This document shows positions 42,625-50,567 of a stretch of 64,000 nt of DNA, in pieces. The notes below the pieces were generated by a model. The model was given only the letters and a program-made list of their open reading frames with translations, was not told where the DNA came from and did not search any database. The DNA is from Papillibacter cinnamivorans DSM 12816 (GTDB taxonomy: Bacteria > Bacillota > Clostridia > Oscillospirales > Oscillospiraceae), in NCBI RefSeq assembly GCF_900176335.1, contig NZ_FWXW01000002.1, positions 310,001 to 374,000 of the forward strand, written 5' to 3'. The position numbers and the translations under genes were made by a program. Numbering within the stretch: the stretch's first letter is position 1; each line of letters opens with the position of its first letter.

Positions 42625-43458
42625 ATGCCGTGTCCCCGCGTCGCCGCTATCCATGATATGTCGGGCTTCGGCCGCTGTTCCCTGACGGTGGCCCTGCCGG
42701 TCCTGTCCGCCATGGGGGTGCAGTGCTGTCCCCTGCCCACGGCCTTCCTGTCCACCCATACGGGCGGATTCGAGGGATATACCTTTCTGGACATGACGGA
42801 TGAGATGCCGAGAATCGCCGATCACTGGCGGAGCCTGGGCCTGAAGTTTGATGCCGTTTACAGCGGCTTTATGGGCTCGGAGCGGCAGATGGACATCGTG
42901 CGGCGTTTTATTGAGGATTTCAGGAGTGAAAATACCCTCGTCCTGGTGGACCCCGTCATGGGGGATCACGGCCGGATGTACCGGACCTACACTCCGGAAA
43001 TGTGCCGTAAAATGGGGGACCTGGCCCTCTCCGCAGGCCTCATTACCCCCAACCTTACGGAAGCCGCCTTCTTGCTCGGCCGCCCCTACGAAAGCCTTTC
43101 CCGGACAAAAGTAGGCGTCACGGAGCTTCTCTCCGCCCTGTCTTTGGGAAAAACCCGCTCGGTGGTGATAACCGGTGTCTCCTTTGACGACGGGCTTCTC
43201 GGCGCCGCGTGCTATGACGCCGACCTGGACGAGGTGAGCTTTGCCTTCTCTCCCCAGATCGGAGCGGAATTTCACGGCACGGGGGACCTCTTTGCCAGCG
43301 TCCTTCTGGGAGCGCGCCTCCGGGGAAAAAGTCTTGCGGAGGCGTCGAAGGCGGCGGTCTCCTTCGTGCACGCCTGCGCCCTGCGCACCTATAACGAGGG
43401 GCTCCCCCTTCGCGACGGCGTAGAATTCGAACCTCTCATGGGCAGCCTCATCCTGTGA
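42625..43458 (+). CDS. Pyridoxamine kinase (PdxY/PdxK-like)
   Basis: A 277-aa ribokinase-fold enzyme that phosphorylates pyridoxal or pyridoxamine to salvage vitamin B6. It opens VAAIHDMSGFGRCSLTVALP. Conserved blocks are PTAFLSTHTGGFEGYTF, VLVDPVMGDHGRMYRTYTPE and the catalytic FHGTGDLFASVLLGA, with the Asp base in GTGD. AAAGGAG precedes the start. It is a single gene between tRNA-Leu and a terminator. PLP made this way is the cofactor of the glycine decarboxylase encoded further on. Confidence 0.92.
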   Translation: MPCPRVAAIHDMSGFGRCSLTVALPVLSAMGVQCCPLPTAFLSTHTGGFEGYTFLDMTDEMPRIADHWRSLGLKFDAVYSGFMGSERQMDIVRRFIEDFRSENTLVLVDPVMGDHGRMYRTYTPEMCRKMGDLALSAGLITPNLTEAAFLLGRPYESLSRTKVGVTELLSALSLGKTRSVVITGVSFDDGLLGAACYDADLDEVSFAFSPQIGAEFHGTGDLFASVLLGARLRGKSLAEASKAAVSFVHACALRTYNEGLPLRDGVEFEPLMGSLIL

Positions 43459-43477
43459 TGCTTCCCTGTGCTGCGCA

Positions 43478-43513
43478 GGACCCGCCGGGGTTTCCGGCGG
43501 GTCCTGATTTTTT
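43478..43513. terminator. Terminator between pdxK-like and the flippase gene
   Basis: An 11-bp stem (GGACCCGCCGG/CCGGCGGGTCC), then TGATTTTTT; it serves the plus-strand kinase gene. Confidence 0.88.
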
Positions 43514-43516
43514 ATT

Positions 43517-45055
43517 TTATCCTTTCCGCCGCGGCACCCTGATGAACGGAACGGGCACCCCCAGAAGAAGCAGGATCATAAGGTAGGCCGCCCCGCCCCC
43601 CGCCGTGGCGGCGGCCCCCCGGAAGAGCTCTGCTCCCGGGAAGGGCAGAGCCCCCAGCAAAAACCGCAGGCTCAGAAACATCCCCGCCGCCGCCGCGCCC
43701 GGGGCCAGAAACCACCGTCTGAGCTCCATACGCAGACCGATGACTTTGGTAAGGCAGATGAGGTTCAGAAAAAACCCCAGCGCGGAGCTCACGGCGAGCC
43801 CCGCGATGAATCCCGACATCCCCACACCGGGAATGGCGGTAAAATACCAGGTGAACCCCAGCTGGACCACGTCGCTCAGGATGGAGATCACCGCCGTGGG
43901 CCTGTGGATTCCGATTCCGTTGAGGCAGCAGCCGGTGATCCCCTGGAGAAAAACAAAAAAGACGCCCGGGGCCATGGCCGGAAGCGCGGTCCCCGCCGAA
44001 GCTTCGTGGAACAGGGCGCTCCCCAGGTCTTCCCCGAAGAAAAGAAGGAACACCAGAGACGGCAGGATGAGAAGGACCGTCGCGGCGATCGCCTTGGATA
44101 TTCTCTGCCGGATCTCGTCCGTTTTCCCCAGGGCGCGGCCTTCCGCCAGCTTGGGCATCAGTGTCAGGCTCAAAGCGCCGAAGAAAGCCCCCGGCAGCAT
44201 CATCATGGGGATGGTCATCCCAAAGAGAATACCGAAGCTCTCCATGGCCTTTTCCGCCGGCATCCCGGATAAAATGAGCCTCCGGGGGATCAGGACGGCG
44301 TTTGCCGAGGTCATGATGCTCCCCAGCACGCTGGTGGCCCCCACGGGGAGCGCGATATCCCCGATGTTTTTCCGAAGCGTCTCCGCGGGCATCCCTCTGC
44401 CTCCCCTGCCCGGGCTCCCGCCGTATCTGCGGTACAAAACGGCGAGGGTGGAGGCGCTGAACACCTCGCAGATGGCCATGCCAGCCACTACGAGGCCCAC
44501 CATGGTCTCGTCGGAGCAGGGGCAGAATACGGCCAGGAGCGTCAGCACCGCCGCGGTCCGGATGACCTGCTCGGCAAGCTCCGTGAGGGCGGGGGGGCGA
44601 ATGCGCCCCGTCCCGTAAAAATAGTATTTGTACAGGTTCTCGATGCCGGTGAAAAAGATGCAGGGCAGCAAAATTAAAAGCCCCATCTGGGTCCTGGCGT
44701 CTCCCAGCAGCGTCACCGAGATGGGGTCGTTCAGCAGTATCACCACGGCCGCGAAAACGGAAAACATCAGAAAGAAAAAGAGGCGGCACTGCCGCAGCAC
44801 CTGGTATATCGCCCTCCCGTTGCCCACCGCATGGTATTCCGCCGAAAGCCGTGACACCGAAGCCGTGAGCCCTACGGAGAGGACCGCCATGGCCGCCGAA
44901 TACACCGGCATCAGGAGCTGGAAAAGCCCCATGTTTTCCGCGCCGATGGCCCGGCTTAAAAAAATACGGTAGACGAACGCCACCGCCTGGGACGCGACGC
45001 TGGTTCCCGTCAGGATCAGCGCGTTCCGTGTCAGCGAGTCCCGGTTCTGCTTCAA
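43517..45055 (-). CDS. SpoVB/MurJ-like polysaccharide or lipid flippase
   Basis: A 512-aa MOP-superfamily membrane protein with about 14 membrane segments, most like the SpoVB (stage V sporulation) group that moves lipid-linked cortex precursors. TTG 45055 is the likely start: GGGGG lies seven bases upstream, and the protein then opens LKQNRDSLTRNALILTGTSV. Landmarks are YRIFLSRAIGAENMGLFQLL, IALPVGATSVLGSIMTSANA and GITGCCLNGIGIHRPTAVIS. It may equally be a general exporter. The DNA is very GC-rich, giving long spurious frames on it. Confidence 0.85.
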   Translation of the reverse strand: MKQNRDSLTRNALILTGTSVASQAVAFVYRIFLSRAIGAENMGLFQLLMPVYSAAMAVLSVGLTASVSRLSAEYHAVGNGRAIYQVLRQCRLFFFLMFSVFAAVVILLNDPISVTLLGDARTQMGLLILLPCIFFTGIENLYKYYFYGTGRIRPPALTELAEQVIRTAAVLTLLAVFCPCSDETMVGLVVAGMAICEVFSASTLAVLYRRYGGSPGRGGRGMPAETLRKNIGDIALPVGATSVLGSIMTSANAVLIPRRLILSGMPAEKAMESFGILFGMTIPMMMLPGAFFGALSLTLMPKLAEGRALGKTDEIRQRISKAIAATVLLILPSLVFLLFFGEDLGSALFHEASAGTALPAMAPGVFFVFLQGITGCCLNGIGIHRPTAVISILSDVVQLGFTWYFTAIPGVGMSGFIAGLAVSSALGFFLNLICLTKVIGLRMELRRWFLAPGAAAAGMFLSLRFLLGALPFPGAELFRGAAATAGGGAAYLMILLLLGVPVPFIRVPRRKG

Positions 45056-45349
45056 GGCCAATCCCCCTTTCCAAAAGGATATGCCCTTTGAAACCAAAGC
45101 AGAACCCCGCTCCTTCTGTCTGCGCCGACGTCCTGTATCCCCTCCGGTTTATGTCCCGATTCCTTAGCGTCCGCCTCTTGCCCCCGTCCCCCCGTCCTTT
45201 CCTCGCCCCGCTTCGCTTCTTGTTCTTCGCCTGCCGCCCCAGCTCTCGCGCTCCCGCTCTTCGTCCCCCGCCGTCCCGCCCGTACCATGTCGCCGTCGTA
45301 CGCTCTTTCCCGCTCCCCCGCGGACCGCTCCCGTCCCGCCAGAAATCCC
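45056..45349. other. Pyrimidine-rich intergenic stretch upstream of tRNA-Pro
   Basis: From about 45160 to 45340 the plus strand is dominated by C and T runs. No ribosome binding site, no recognisable protein and no strong hairpin are seen. A 104-codon minus-strand frame across it is Arg/Gly/Glu-rich, as expected for a polypurine strand, and is not accepted as a gene. Confidence 0.5.
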
Positions 45350-45378
45350 TTGCAAGCCCCCGGCAAATACGGTATACT
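45350..45378 (+). promoter_or_regulatory. Promoter of tRNA-Pro
   Basis: TTGCAA and TATACT with a 17-base spacer, about 100 bases before the tRNA. Confidence 0.75.
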
Positions 45379-45477
45379 ATCCTATGTTCCGCCGGTTCCG
45401 GCGCGGATCGTCAGCGGCATAAATGCCCCGCGGGCCTTCCGTCGCCCCTCCGTTGTCTTCGGAACAAAACGAAATAT

Positions 45478-45553
45478 CCGGGTGTAGCGCAGCTGGTAGC
45501 GCGGGTGGTTTGGGACCATCAGGCCGCAGGTTCGAATCCTGTCACTCGGACCA
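45478..45553 (+). tRNA. tRNA-Pro (anticodon TGG)
   Basis: A 76-base tRNA with acceptor CCGGGTG/CACTCGG (one G-T pair), anticodon loop TTTGGGA, T-loop TTCGAAT and encoded CCA. Confidence 0.96.
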
Positions 45554-45601
45554 AAATCGTTTCTATGGGATTTGAGAAATCCTCCTGTAGAAACGATTTT
45601 T
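45553..45601 (+). terminator. Terminator after tRNA-Pro
   Basis: A 13-bp stem AAAATCGTTTCTA/TAGAAACGATTTT directly follows the CCA end, enclosing a second small hairpin (GGATTT/AAATCC). Confidence 0.8.
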
Positions 45602-45680
45602 ACTTTATGTCGGTGTTTCTGGTAATGCAGAGTATGATACAATTGGAGTATGAGCACGACTTTCTTGGAGGAAAACCAGA

Positions 45681-46203
45681 ATGAAGAAAATCATCATTTT
45701 AAATATTGAAATGACATATGGGAACATTCATGACACAATCCATCCCGTTGTACTTTCCGATGAAAGTAATTGTGACGTCATCCATAGAAACGCCCTATAT
45801 TTCCGGGGCTCGGAAGTCGCTTCGGCTGGAACAGGCTGAGCAGTTGCAAAAAACTTTGCCGCCCGAGCAGCGGGCATTTGGAGAGGCATTTTGCGGCCTT
45901 TTACGTACTGTCGAACCCGTTCAAATTGACCGCCGGCTTTGCGGGGATGATTTGCTGCCCTTTTGCGGGGGCTGTCAGGTTATTGCAACGCCCGGTCATA
46001 CTCCGGGGCATATCTCGCTCTATCTCCCGGGATTTGATACTGTCATTTCCGGCGATGCAATGGCATTAGAAAACGGAAAACCTATAATAGCCAATCCTCA
46101 ATTTACATTAGATATGGAGGAAGCGATAGCTTCCATGGAGCGTTTACTCTCCTTCCCTGCAAAAAGAATGATTTGTTATCATGGGGGCGTGCTTGATTTA
46201 TAA
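45681..46203 (+). pseudogene. Broken metallo-beta-lactamase hydrolase gene
   Basis: GGAGG precedes ATG 45681, which opens MKKIIILNIEMTYGNIHDTI and HPVVLSDESN, the start of an MBL-fold protein. That frame stops at 45839. The C-terminal half continues in the +1 frame to 46203, with TPGHTPGHISLY, ISGDAMALENGKP and CYHGG as metal-ligand segments. The central HxHxDH region is missing, so the gene carries an internal deletion as well as a frame change and cannot make an active enzyme. Confidence 0.8.
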
Positions 46204-46291
46204 AAACGGTGCGTAAATATGCCTTTCCGGAAGAGGCGACAAGGTATGATACAATACATGGTATAAACTTGAATTTTTAAGGAGCCGGAAT

Positions 46292-46825
46292 ATGAGCAGG
46301 CCGCGAAAAATGCTGTCGGAATGGGATGCGCCATATATTCAGTCGCTGGTGAAACGAGTTGAGACGCAAAGTAAACCAACGCTTGCCAATTGGTGCGTTT
46401 CTTACTGCGAAACGCATATTCTGCCGATTTACGAAAAAAACCGTCCCGACGACGCCCGTCCTCGAAACGCGCTGATCGCCGCCCATGAATGGCTCGACGG
46501 CAAAATCAAGCTGCCGCAGGCAAAGGCAGCCATTCTGGAATGTCATGCCGCCGCCCGCGAACTTGAAACCAACCCGACCGGGCAGGCCTCGGCAAGGGCG
46601 ATCGGGCAATGCGCATCCACAGTACACTCGGCTTCGCATTGCTTGGGGTTGGCCTGTTACGGCGCGCTGGCGGTCGCCTATGACAAATTGGGTGTCAGTG
46701 CCCCGTGGGCGCAGCTCGAAGCCTGTGCCGCCGAGGAATGCGGACGCATGGAAGCGGCATTGCGTGCCATAGCGGTAGAAAACGAGCCGAATCCGGCGAA
46801 ATTTACGTGGCAGTGTAAGAGGTGA
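46292..46825 (+). CDS. Imm-5-like putative immunity protein
   Basis: A 177-aa helical protein resembling the Imm-5-like 'putative immunity protein' family (RPRNALIAAHEWLDGKIKLP, ARAIGQCASTVHSASHCLGL). GGAG precedes ATG 46292. No matching toxin is nearby, so the immunity role is only by family name. It is the first intact gene of the lower-GC block after tRNA-Pro. Confidence 0.75.
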   Translation: MSRPRKMLSEWDAPYIQSLVKRVETQSKPTLANWCVSYCETHILPIYEKNRPDDARPRNALIAAHEWLDGKIKLPQAKAAILECHAAARELETNPTGQASARAIGQCASTVHSASHCLGLACYGALAVAYDKLGVSAPWAQLEACAAEECGRMEAALRAIAVENEPNPAKFTWQCKR

Positions 46826-46829
46826 GTTT

Positions 46830-47240
46830 ATGAGCAATAAGAAATGCCCCCGGTGCGGACGGGAACTTGAAAGCACAAATCTGGATCATTGCTGCGATAA
46901 AGAAAACGCGATCGATGCGTATATCGCCGCACAGCCCTCCGGGGTGCAGCCCCTTCTGCAGAGGATCCGTGAAACCATACACGCTGCCGCCCCAAACGCC
47001 ATTGAGAAGATTTCATGGCGTATGCCGACCTTCTGGCAGGGCGAGAACCTTATCCACTTTGCGGCGTTTAAGAAGCATATCGGTCTTTACCCCGGCGGCG
47101 AGGCGGTCGGCGTGTTCGCGGAGCGTCTGGCAGGATACAAAACCTCCAAGGGAGCGATTCAGCTTCCTCTCGATAAGCCGATGGATCACAAGCTGATTGC
47201 CGACATTGTGCGCTGGAGAGTGGAGAACTTGAATGGATAG
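46830..47240 (+). CDS. DUF1801 family protein with an N-terminal zinc-ribbon-like tail
   Basis: A 136-aa protein. Residues 5-25 hold CPRCGRELESTNLDHCC, a possible zinc ribbon. The rest is a DUF1801 (YdhG-like) domain: IDAYIAAQPSGVQPLLQRIR, EKISWRMPTFWQGENLIHFA and KHIGLYPGGEAV. GAGGTG precedes the start. It sits four bases after the Imm-5-like gene and overlaps the next gene. Confidence 0.85.
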   Translation: MSNKKCPRCGRELESTNLDHCCDKENAIDAYIAAQPSGVQPLLQRIRETIHAAAPNAIEKISWRMPTFWQGENLIHFAAFKKHIGLYPGGEAVGVFAERLAGYKTSKGAIQLPLDKPMDHKLIADIVRWRVENLNG

Positions 47241-47418
47241 CTTTACGAAAGAAGATTTGGAAGAAGCTCTCCGGGCTATCGCTTCAACGATCAGCAAATG
47301 TGAGAAAGTACAGCCGAAATTGAAAGAGGGCTCTCCGCAGCACACGCTGCTCATACGCCGGATCAAGGCGCTCATCATCGCATCGGCACTCATAAAAAGA
47401 GAATTGGGCTTGGACTAA
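47233..47418 (+). CDS. Small helical hypothetical protein
   Basis: A 61-aa charged helical protein (MDSFTKEDLEEALRAIASTI, HTLLIRRIKALIIASALIKR). Its ATG overlaps the end of the DUF1801 gene, so it is co-translated. No function known. Confidence 0.7.
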   Translation: MDSFTKEDLEEALRAIASTISKCEKVQPKLKEGSPQHTLLIRRIKALIIASALIKRELGLD

Positions 47419-47543
47419 GCCGCCGGGTAAAGGCTTTATACTTTGTTGATTTCGTCTTGTTGATATATTCCCCACCACGTGGTGGAGCGGGGGCGGACAT
47501 AAATTGGCGATAATGTCTATACTAAAGATTAACTATTAAAAGT
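47419..47543. other. Short region before the IS110 element
   Basis: Contains a perfect 14-base palindrome CCACCACGTGGTGG (47472-47485) flanked by further C and G runs, a possible terminator or protein site after the small-protein gene. Nothing else is seen. Confidence 0.4.
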
Positions 47544-47643
47544 CAAGCCCTGAATTAAGGATTGTGGACAAAAACCAGATGGCTCAAAAAGGTATAGCAA
47601 AGCAGGGGCGCATTAAAGCCCCATGCCGGCTATTGAGTGAAAG

Positions 47644-48819
47644 CTACGCTGCCAAGCGATAAGGTTCTCCGGACTTTTCTAAGGCGTAAATGAGCCGTAC
47701 CAGCTTTTTGGCAGCATGAGAGATTGCGACGTTGTAGTGCTTGCCCTCCGCCCGTTTCTTAGCAAGGTAGGCAGAGAATGTCGGATCCCAGAGGCAGACA
47801 TACTTTGCGGCATTGAATATGGCGTAACGCAGGTATCTGGAGCCGCGCTTCTCCATATGGGCATAGCAATTCCTGAGTTGCCCGGATTGGTATGTTGAAG
47901 GTGAAAGCCCGGCGTAGGCCAGCAGCTTGTCCGGAGAATCAAACCGGGAGAAGTCGCCAGCCTCGGCAAGGATCATGGCCCCCATGCGGGTGCCAATACC
48001 CGGGATCGTCGTAATGGGCGAATGAAGCTCGTCCATGATGTGCCGGATGGCGGACTCGATTTCCGCAATCTCGGCATCCAGTTCCCGAATAAGCCGGATG
48101 GTGTGCCGCAGCTCCAGCGACTTCGCCGGCATTTCAGAACCGACGGAAGCTCTGGCAGTATCCCGAATATTCACGGCCAGGTCCCGTCCGTAGCGACCTC
48201 TGGAAGCGTCATGTAAAAGCGTTTTCAGCCGCGTCAGATGTGCCTGGGCAATCTGTTTGGCTCCGGGGAATTCCACCAGCAAGGCGTAAACGGAGACTAT
48301 GTGAAGCGTCGGCACCAGTTTTTCCAGTTCAGGGAACAGGATGCAGACCAGGCGGGCAATAGACTGCTTAAGCTTACCGCGCTCTTTCACCTTGTCAAAG
48401 CGGTATCTCGTGAGTGACTTTAGCTCCTCATTGTGGTAAGCTGTGTCTGTGTAGGGCTTGAGGCCCACATCGGACAAAAGCATAGCCGCAATCGTTCGCG
48501 CATCGACACGGTCTGTCTTCGTCTTTCTGAGGCTGAGGCTTTTCCGGTACATGTTCGTGTGCAAGGGGTTCAAGACATAGGTGGGAAGACCGTTGTCAAG
48601 AAGAAACCCAAGGATGTTGCAGCTGTAATGCCCGGTAGCCTCAAGTCCTACTTTTATCTTGTCTTGGGGCGAGGAGCAGTCTCGGATCCTTTGCAGCAGG
48701 CGGTGAAAGCCATCCATGCTGTTTGGAACGGTGAACACATCCGCAAGAACTTCCCCTTCCGAGTCGATGATGAAGCAATCGTGTTTGTCCTTGGCAACGT
48801 CGATTCCAACAGAAATCAT
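47644..48819 (-). CDS. IS110-family transposase/recombinase
   Basis: A 391-aa recombinase. The N-terminal RuvC-like DEDD domain begins MISVGIDVAKDKHDCFIIDS, with EATGHYSCNILGFLLDNG and KTKTDRVDARTIAAML supplying acidic residues. The C-terminal transposase_20 domain has ITTIPGIGTRMGAMILAEAG and LLAYAGLSPSTYQSGQL, including the catalytic Ser region. The start at 48819 has GGAGG upstream. It appears intact and full length. Confidence 0.95.
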   Translation of the reverse strand: MISVGIDVAKDKHDCFIIDSEGEVLADVFTVPNSMDGFHRLLQRIRDCSSPQDKIKVGLEATGHYSCNILGFLLDNGLPTYVLNPLHTNMYRKSLSLRKTKTDRVDARTIAAMLLSDVGLKPYTDTAYHNEELKSLTRYRFDKVKERGKLKQSIARLVCILFPELEKLVPTLHIVSVYALLVEFPGAKQIAQAHLTRLKTLLHDASRGRYGRDLAVNIRDTARASVGSEMPAKSLELRHTIRLIRELDAEIAEIESAIRHIMDELHSPITTIPGIGTRMGAMILAEAGDFSRFDSPDKLLAYAGLSPSTYQSGQLRNCYAHMEKRGSRYLRYAIFNAAKYVCLWDPTFSAYLAKKRAEGKHYNVAISHAAKKLVRLIYALEKSGEPYRLAA

Positions 48820-48879
48820 AGCAAAACCTCCGGCGGTAAAATTATGATGCTGCATCCACAGGACACTTTGCTCTTGTAA

Positions 48880-49013
48880 CCTTGTTCCACATAAACCGTC
48901 GGGCGGTATTTAACTGATTAACAAACCTGCAAAGGGCTGTGGTTGGAACCTTTCGTGAACCATCGCGTGGTAGGGGTTTCAAACCAATCCACAGCATCCC
49001 TTACAGTGTAGCA
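48880..49013 (-). ncRNA. Candidate IS110 bridge RNA
   Basis: The non-coding left end upstream of the transposase is where IS110 (as in IS621) encodes its bridge RNA. Here GCTGTGG (48936-48942) pairs with CCACAGC (48989-48995), extended by TTGG with CCAA, enclosing about 40 bases that hold an inner ACCA..TGGT stem. That makes a stem with internal loops as expected. Exact ends and guide segments cannot be fixed by eye. Confidence 0.5.
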
Positions 49014-49071
49014 CAAGCCCTTGGAGAGGGGCTCTAATAACTACTACTCTATAATACAAGGGGTAACAAAA

Positions 49072-50154
49072 ATGGAGCGGAAAACGCCGCTGTACGAATG
49101 TCATCTGGAGCGGGGCGGCAAGATTGTGCCCTTCGCGGGGTATCTTCTCCCCGTCCAGTACGAAACCGGGGTAATTAAGGAGCACCTGGCGGTGCGCACA
49201 GCCTGCGGTCTCTTCGACGTTTCTCACATGGGGGAGTTCACTCTTCGCGGAAAAGGCGCCCTTGACGTTTTGCAGCGTCTGCTCACCAACGATTTCCGGG
49301 GCATGGAGGACGGCCATGCCCGGTACAGCCCCATGTGCAATGAATCGGGGGGCACGGTGGACGATTTGCTGGTTTATCGCTTTTCCGGGGAACACTATAT
49401 GCTGGTGGTCAACGCCTCCAACCGGGACAAGGATTTTGCCTGGATCCGGGACCGTCTCTTCGGGGACTGCGTCCTGGAGGACATCTCCGATACCGTCGCC
49501 CAGCTCGCCCTTCAGGGTCCGGAAGCCGAAGCGATTTTAAAGCCCCTTGCGGATTCTCCTCTTCCCGAAAAATATTATACCTTCACTTTAAAAGCGGACG
49601 TGGGCGGCGTCTCCTGCCTGGTCTCCCGGACGGGCTACACCGGGGAGGACGGCTTTGAGCTCTACTGCGCTCCCGGGGACGCCCCCGCCCTCTGGAACCT
49701 GCTGCTCCGGGCGGGGGAGGGGAGAGGCGTCATCCCCTGCGGCCTGGGCGCCCGGGACACCCTGCGTCTGGAGGCCGCCATGCCTCTCTACGGCCACGAG
49801 CTCCGGGAGGACATCACTCCCCGGGAGGCGGGCCTGGGGATCTTCGTGAAGATGGATAAGCCGGACTTCGTGGGCCGTGCCGCCCTGGAAAAGGCGGGGA
49901 TCCCGTCCCGCAAACGGGTGGGCCTCCGGGTGACCGGAGGGATCGCACGGGAAAATTGTCCCGTATTTTCAGACGGCGCCCCCGTGGGCTTCACCACCTC
50001 CGGCACCCACTGCCCCTATCTGGGGTACGCCGTCGCCATGGCCCTGGTGCCCCGCGCCGTATCCGAGCCCGGCCGGGTTCTGGAGGTGGAGGTCCGGGGC
50101 CGCAGGCTCAGAGCCGAAATCGTCCCCCTGCCTTTTTACTCCAGAAAAAAATAA
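49072..50154 (+). CDS. gcvT: Glycine cleavage system T protein (aminomethyltransferase)
   Basis: GcvT moves the methylene group from aminomethyl-lipoyl GcvH to tetrahydrofolate and releases ammonia. It is 360 aa, start at 49072 after AAGGGG. Conserved segments are TPLYECHLERGGKIVPFAGY, ACGLFDVSHMGEF, SRTGYTGEDGFELYC, GLGARDTLRLEAAMPLYGHE and EAGLGIFVKMDKPDFVGR. It heads gcvT-gcvH-gcvPA-gcvPB-lplA-lpdA. The upstream region is cut by IS110, leaving about 50 bases with TATAAT at 49050-49055 but no good -35. Confidence 0.96.
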   Translation: MERKTPLYECHLERGGKIVPFAGYLLPVQYETGVIKEHLAVRTACGLFDVSHMGEFTLRGKGALDVLQRLLTNDFRGMEDGHARYSPMCNESGGTVDDLLVYRFSGEHYMLVVNASNRDKDFAWIRDRLFGDCVLEDISDTVAQLALQGPEAEAILKPLADSPLPEKYYTFTLKADVGGVSCLVSRTGYTGEDGFELYCAPGDAPALWNLLLRAGEGRGVIPCGLGARDTLRLEAAMPLYGHELREDITPREAGLGIFVKMDKPDFVGRAALEKAGIPSRKRVGLRVTGGIARENCPVFSDGAPVGFTTSGTHCPYLGYAVAMALVPRAVSEPGRVLEVEVRGRRLRAEIVPLPFYSRKK

Positions 50155-50189
50155 AAAGTCTGTCATGAATCATATAGGGAGGAATCGTC

Positions 50190-50567
50190 ATGCATTTTCC
50201 TGAAAATCTTCAGTATTCCGAATCCCACGAATGGGTCTCCTTTTCTGAGGACAAAACGGCTCTCGTCGGCCTCACCGACTACGCCCAGCACGAGCTGGGA
50301 GACCTGGTCTTCGTCACTCTCCCTGAAGAGGGAGACGGCGTTACGGCGGGGGACCCCTTCGGTGAGGTGGAGTCCGTCAAGGCGGTCTCCGAGGTGCTCA
50401 GTCCCGTCACCGGCGTCGTGTTGGAAATCAACGTGGCGCTCCAGGATTCTCCCGCCTCCATCAACGAATCCCCCTATGAAGCCTGGTTTGTCAGGGTGGG
50501 GGAGATCACCGGGAAGGTCCGCCTCATGAACGCTTCGGAGTATGAAGCCTTCGTGGAGGGAAAGTAA
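50190..50567 (+). CDS. gcvH: Glycine cleavage system H protein
   Basis: A 125-aa lipoyl carrier that shuttles the aminomethyl group between P, T and L proteins. The lipoylated Lys lies in [18 protein letters not shown] (near residue 66). It opens [21 protein letters not shown] good GGGAGG site precedes it, and the stop directly abuts gcvPA. Confidence 0.97.
   Translation: MHFPENLQYSESHEWVSFSEDKTALVGLTDYAQHELGDLVFVTLPEEGDGVTAGDPFGEVESVKAVSEVLSPVTGVVLEINVALQDSPASINESPYEAWFVRVGEITGKVRLMNASEYEAFVEGK

Larger units (their letters stand above)
47544..49021 (-). mobile_element. IS110-family insertion sequence
   Basis: A complete element: transposase on the minus strand with about 190 non-coding bases upstream. 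The 8-mer CAAGCCCT, ending in CT, occurs at 47544-47551 and 49014-49021, 1470 bases apart, a size right for IS110. These repeats are the likely shared core/target sequence; IS110 elements lack terminal inverted repeats. It is inserted about 50 bases upstream of gcvT. Boundaries are inferred from the 8-mers. Confidence 0.75.

Noticed and set aside
43512-45074. A 520-codon minus-strand frame overlapping the flippase
   Set aside because: Its composition (Gly, Arg, His, Pro) is typical of a shifted frame; the other frame has 14 clear membrane segments and a good start.
45052-45366. A 104-codon minus-strand frame upstream of tRNA-Pro
   Set aside because: It is Arg/Gly/Glu-rich because the strand is polypurine, and shows no ribosome binding site or family.
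48820-49071. Glycine riboswitch before gcvT
   Set aside because: No tandem aptamer pattern was seen; the space is taken by IS110 sequence.
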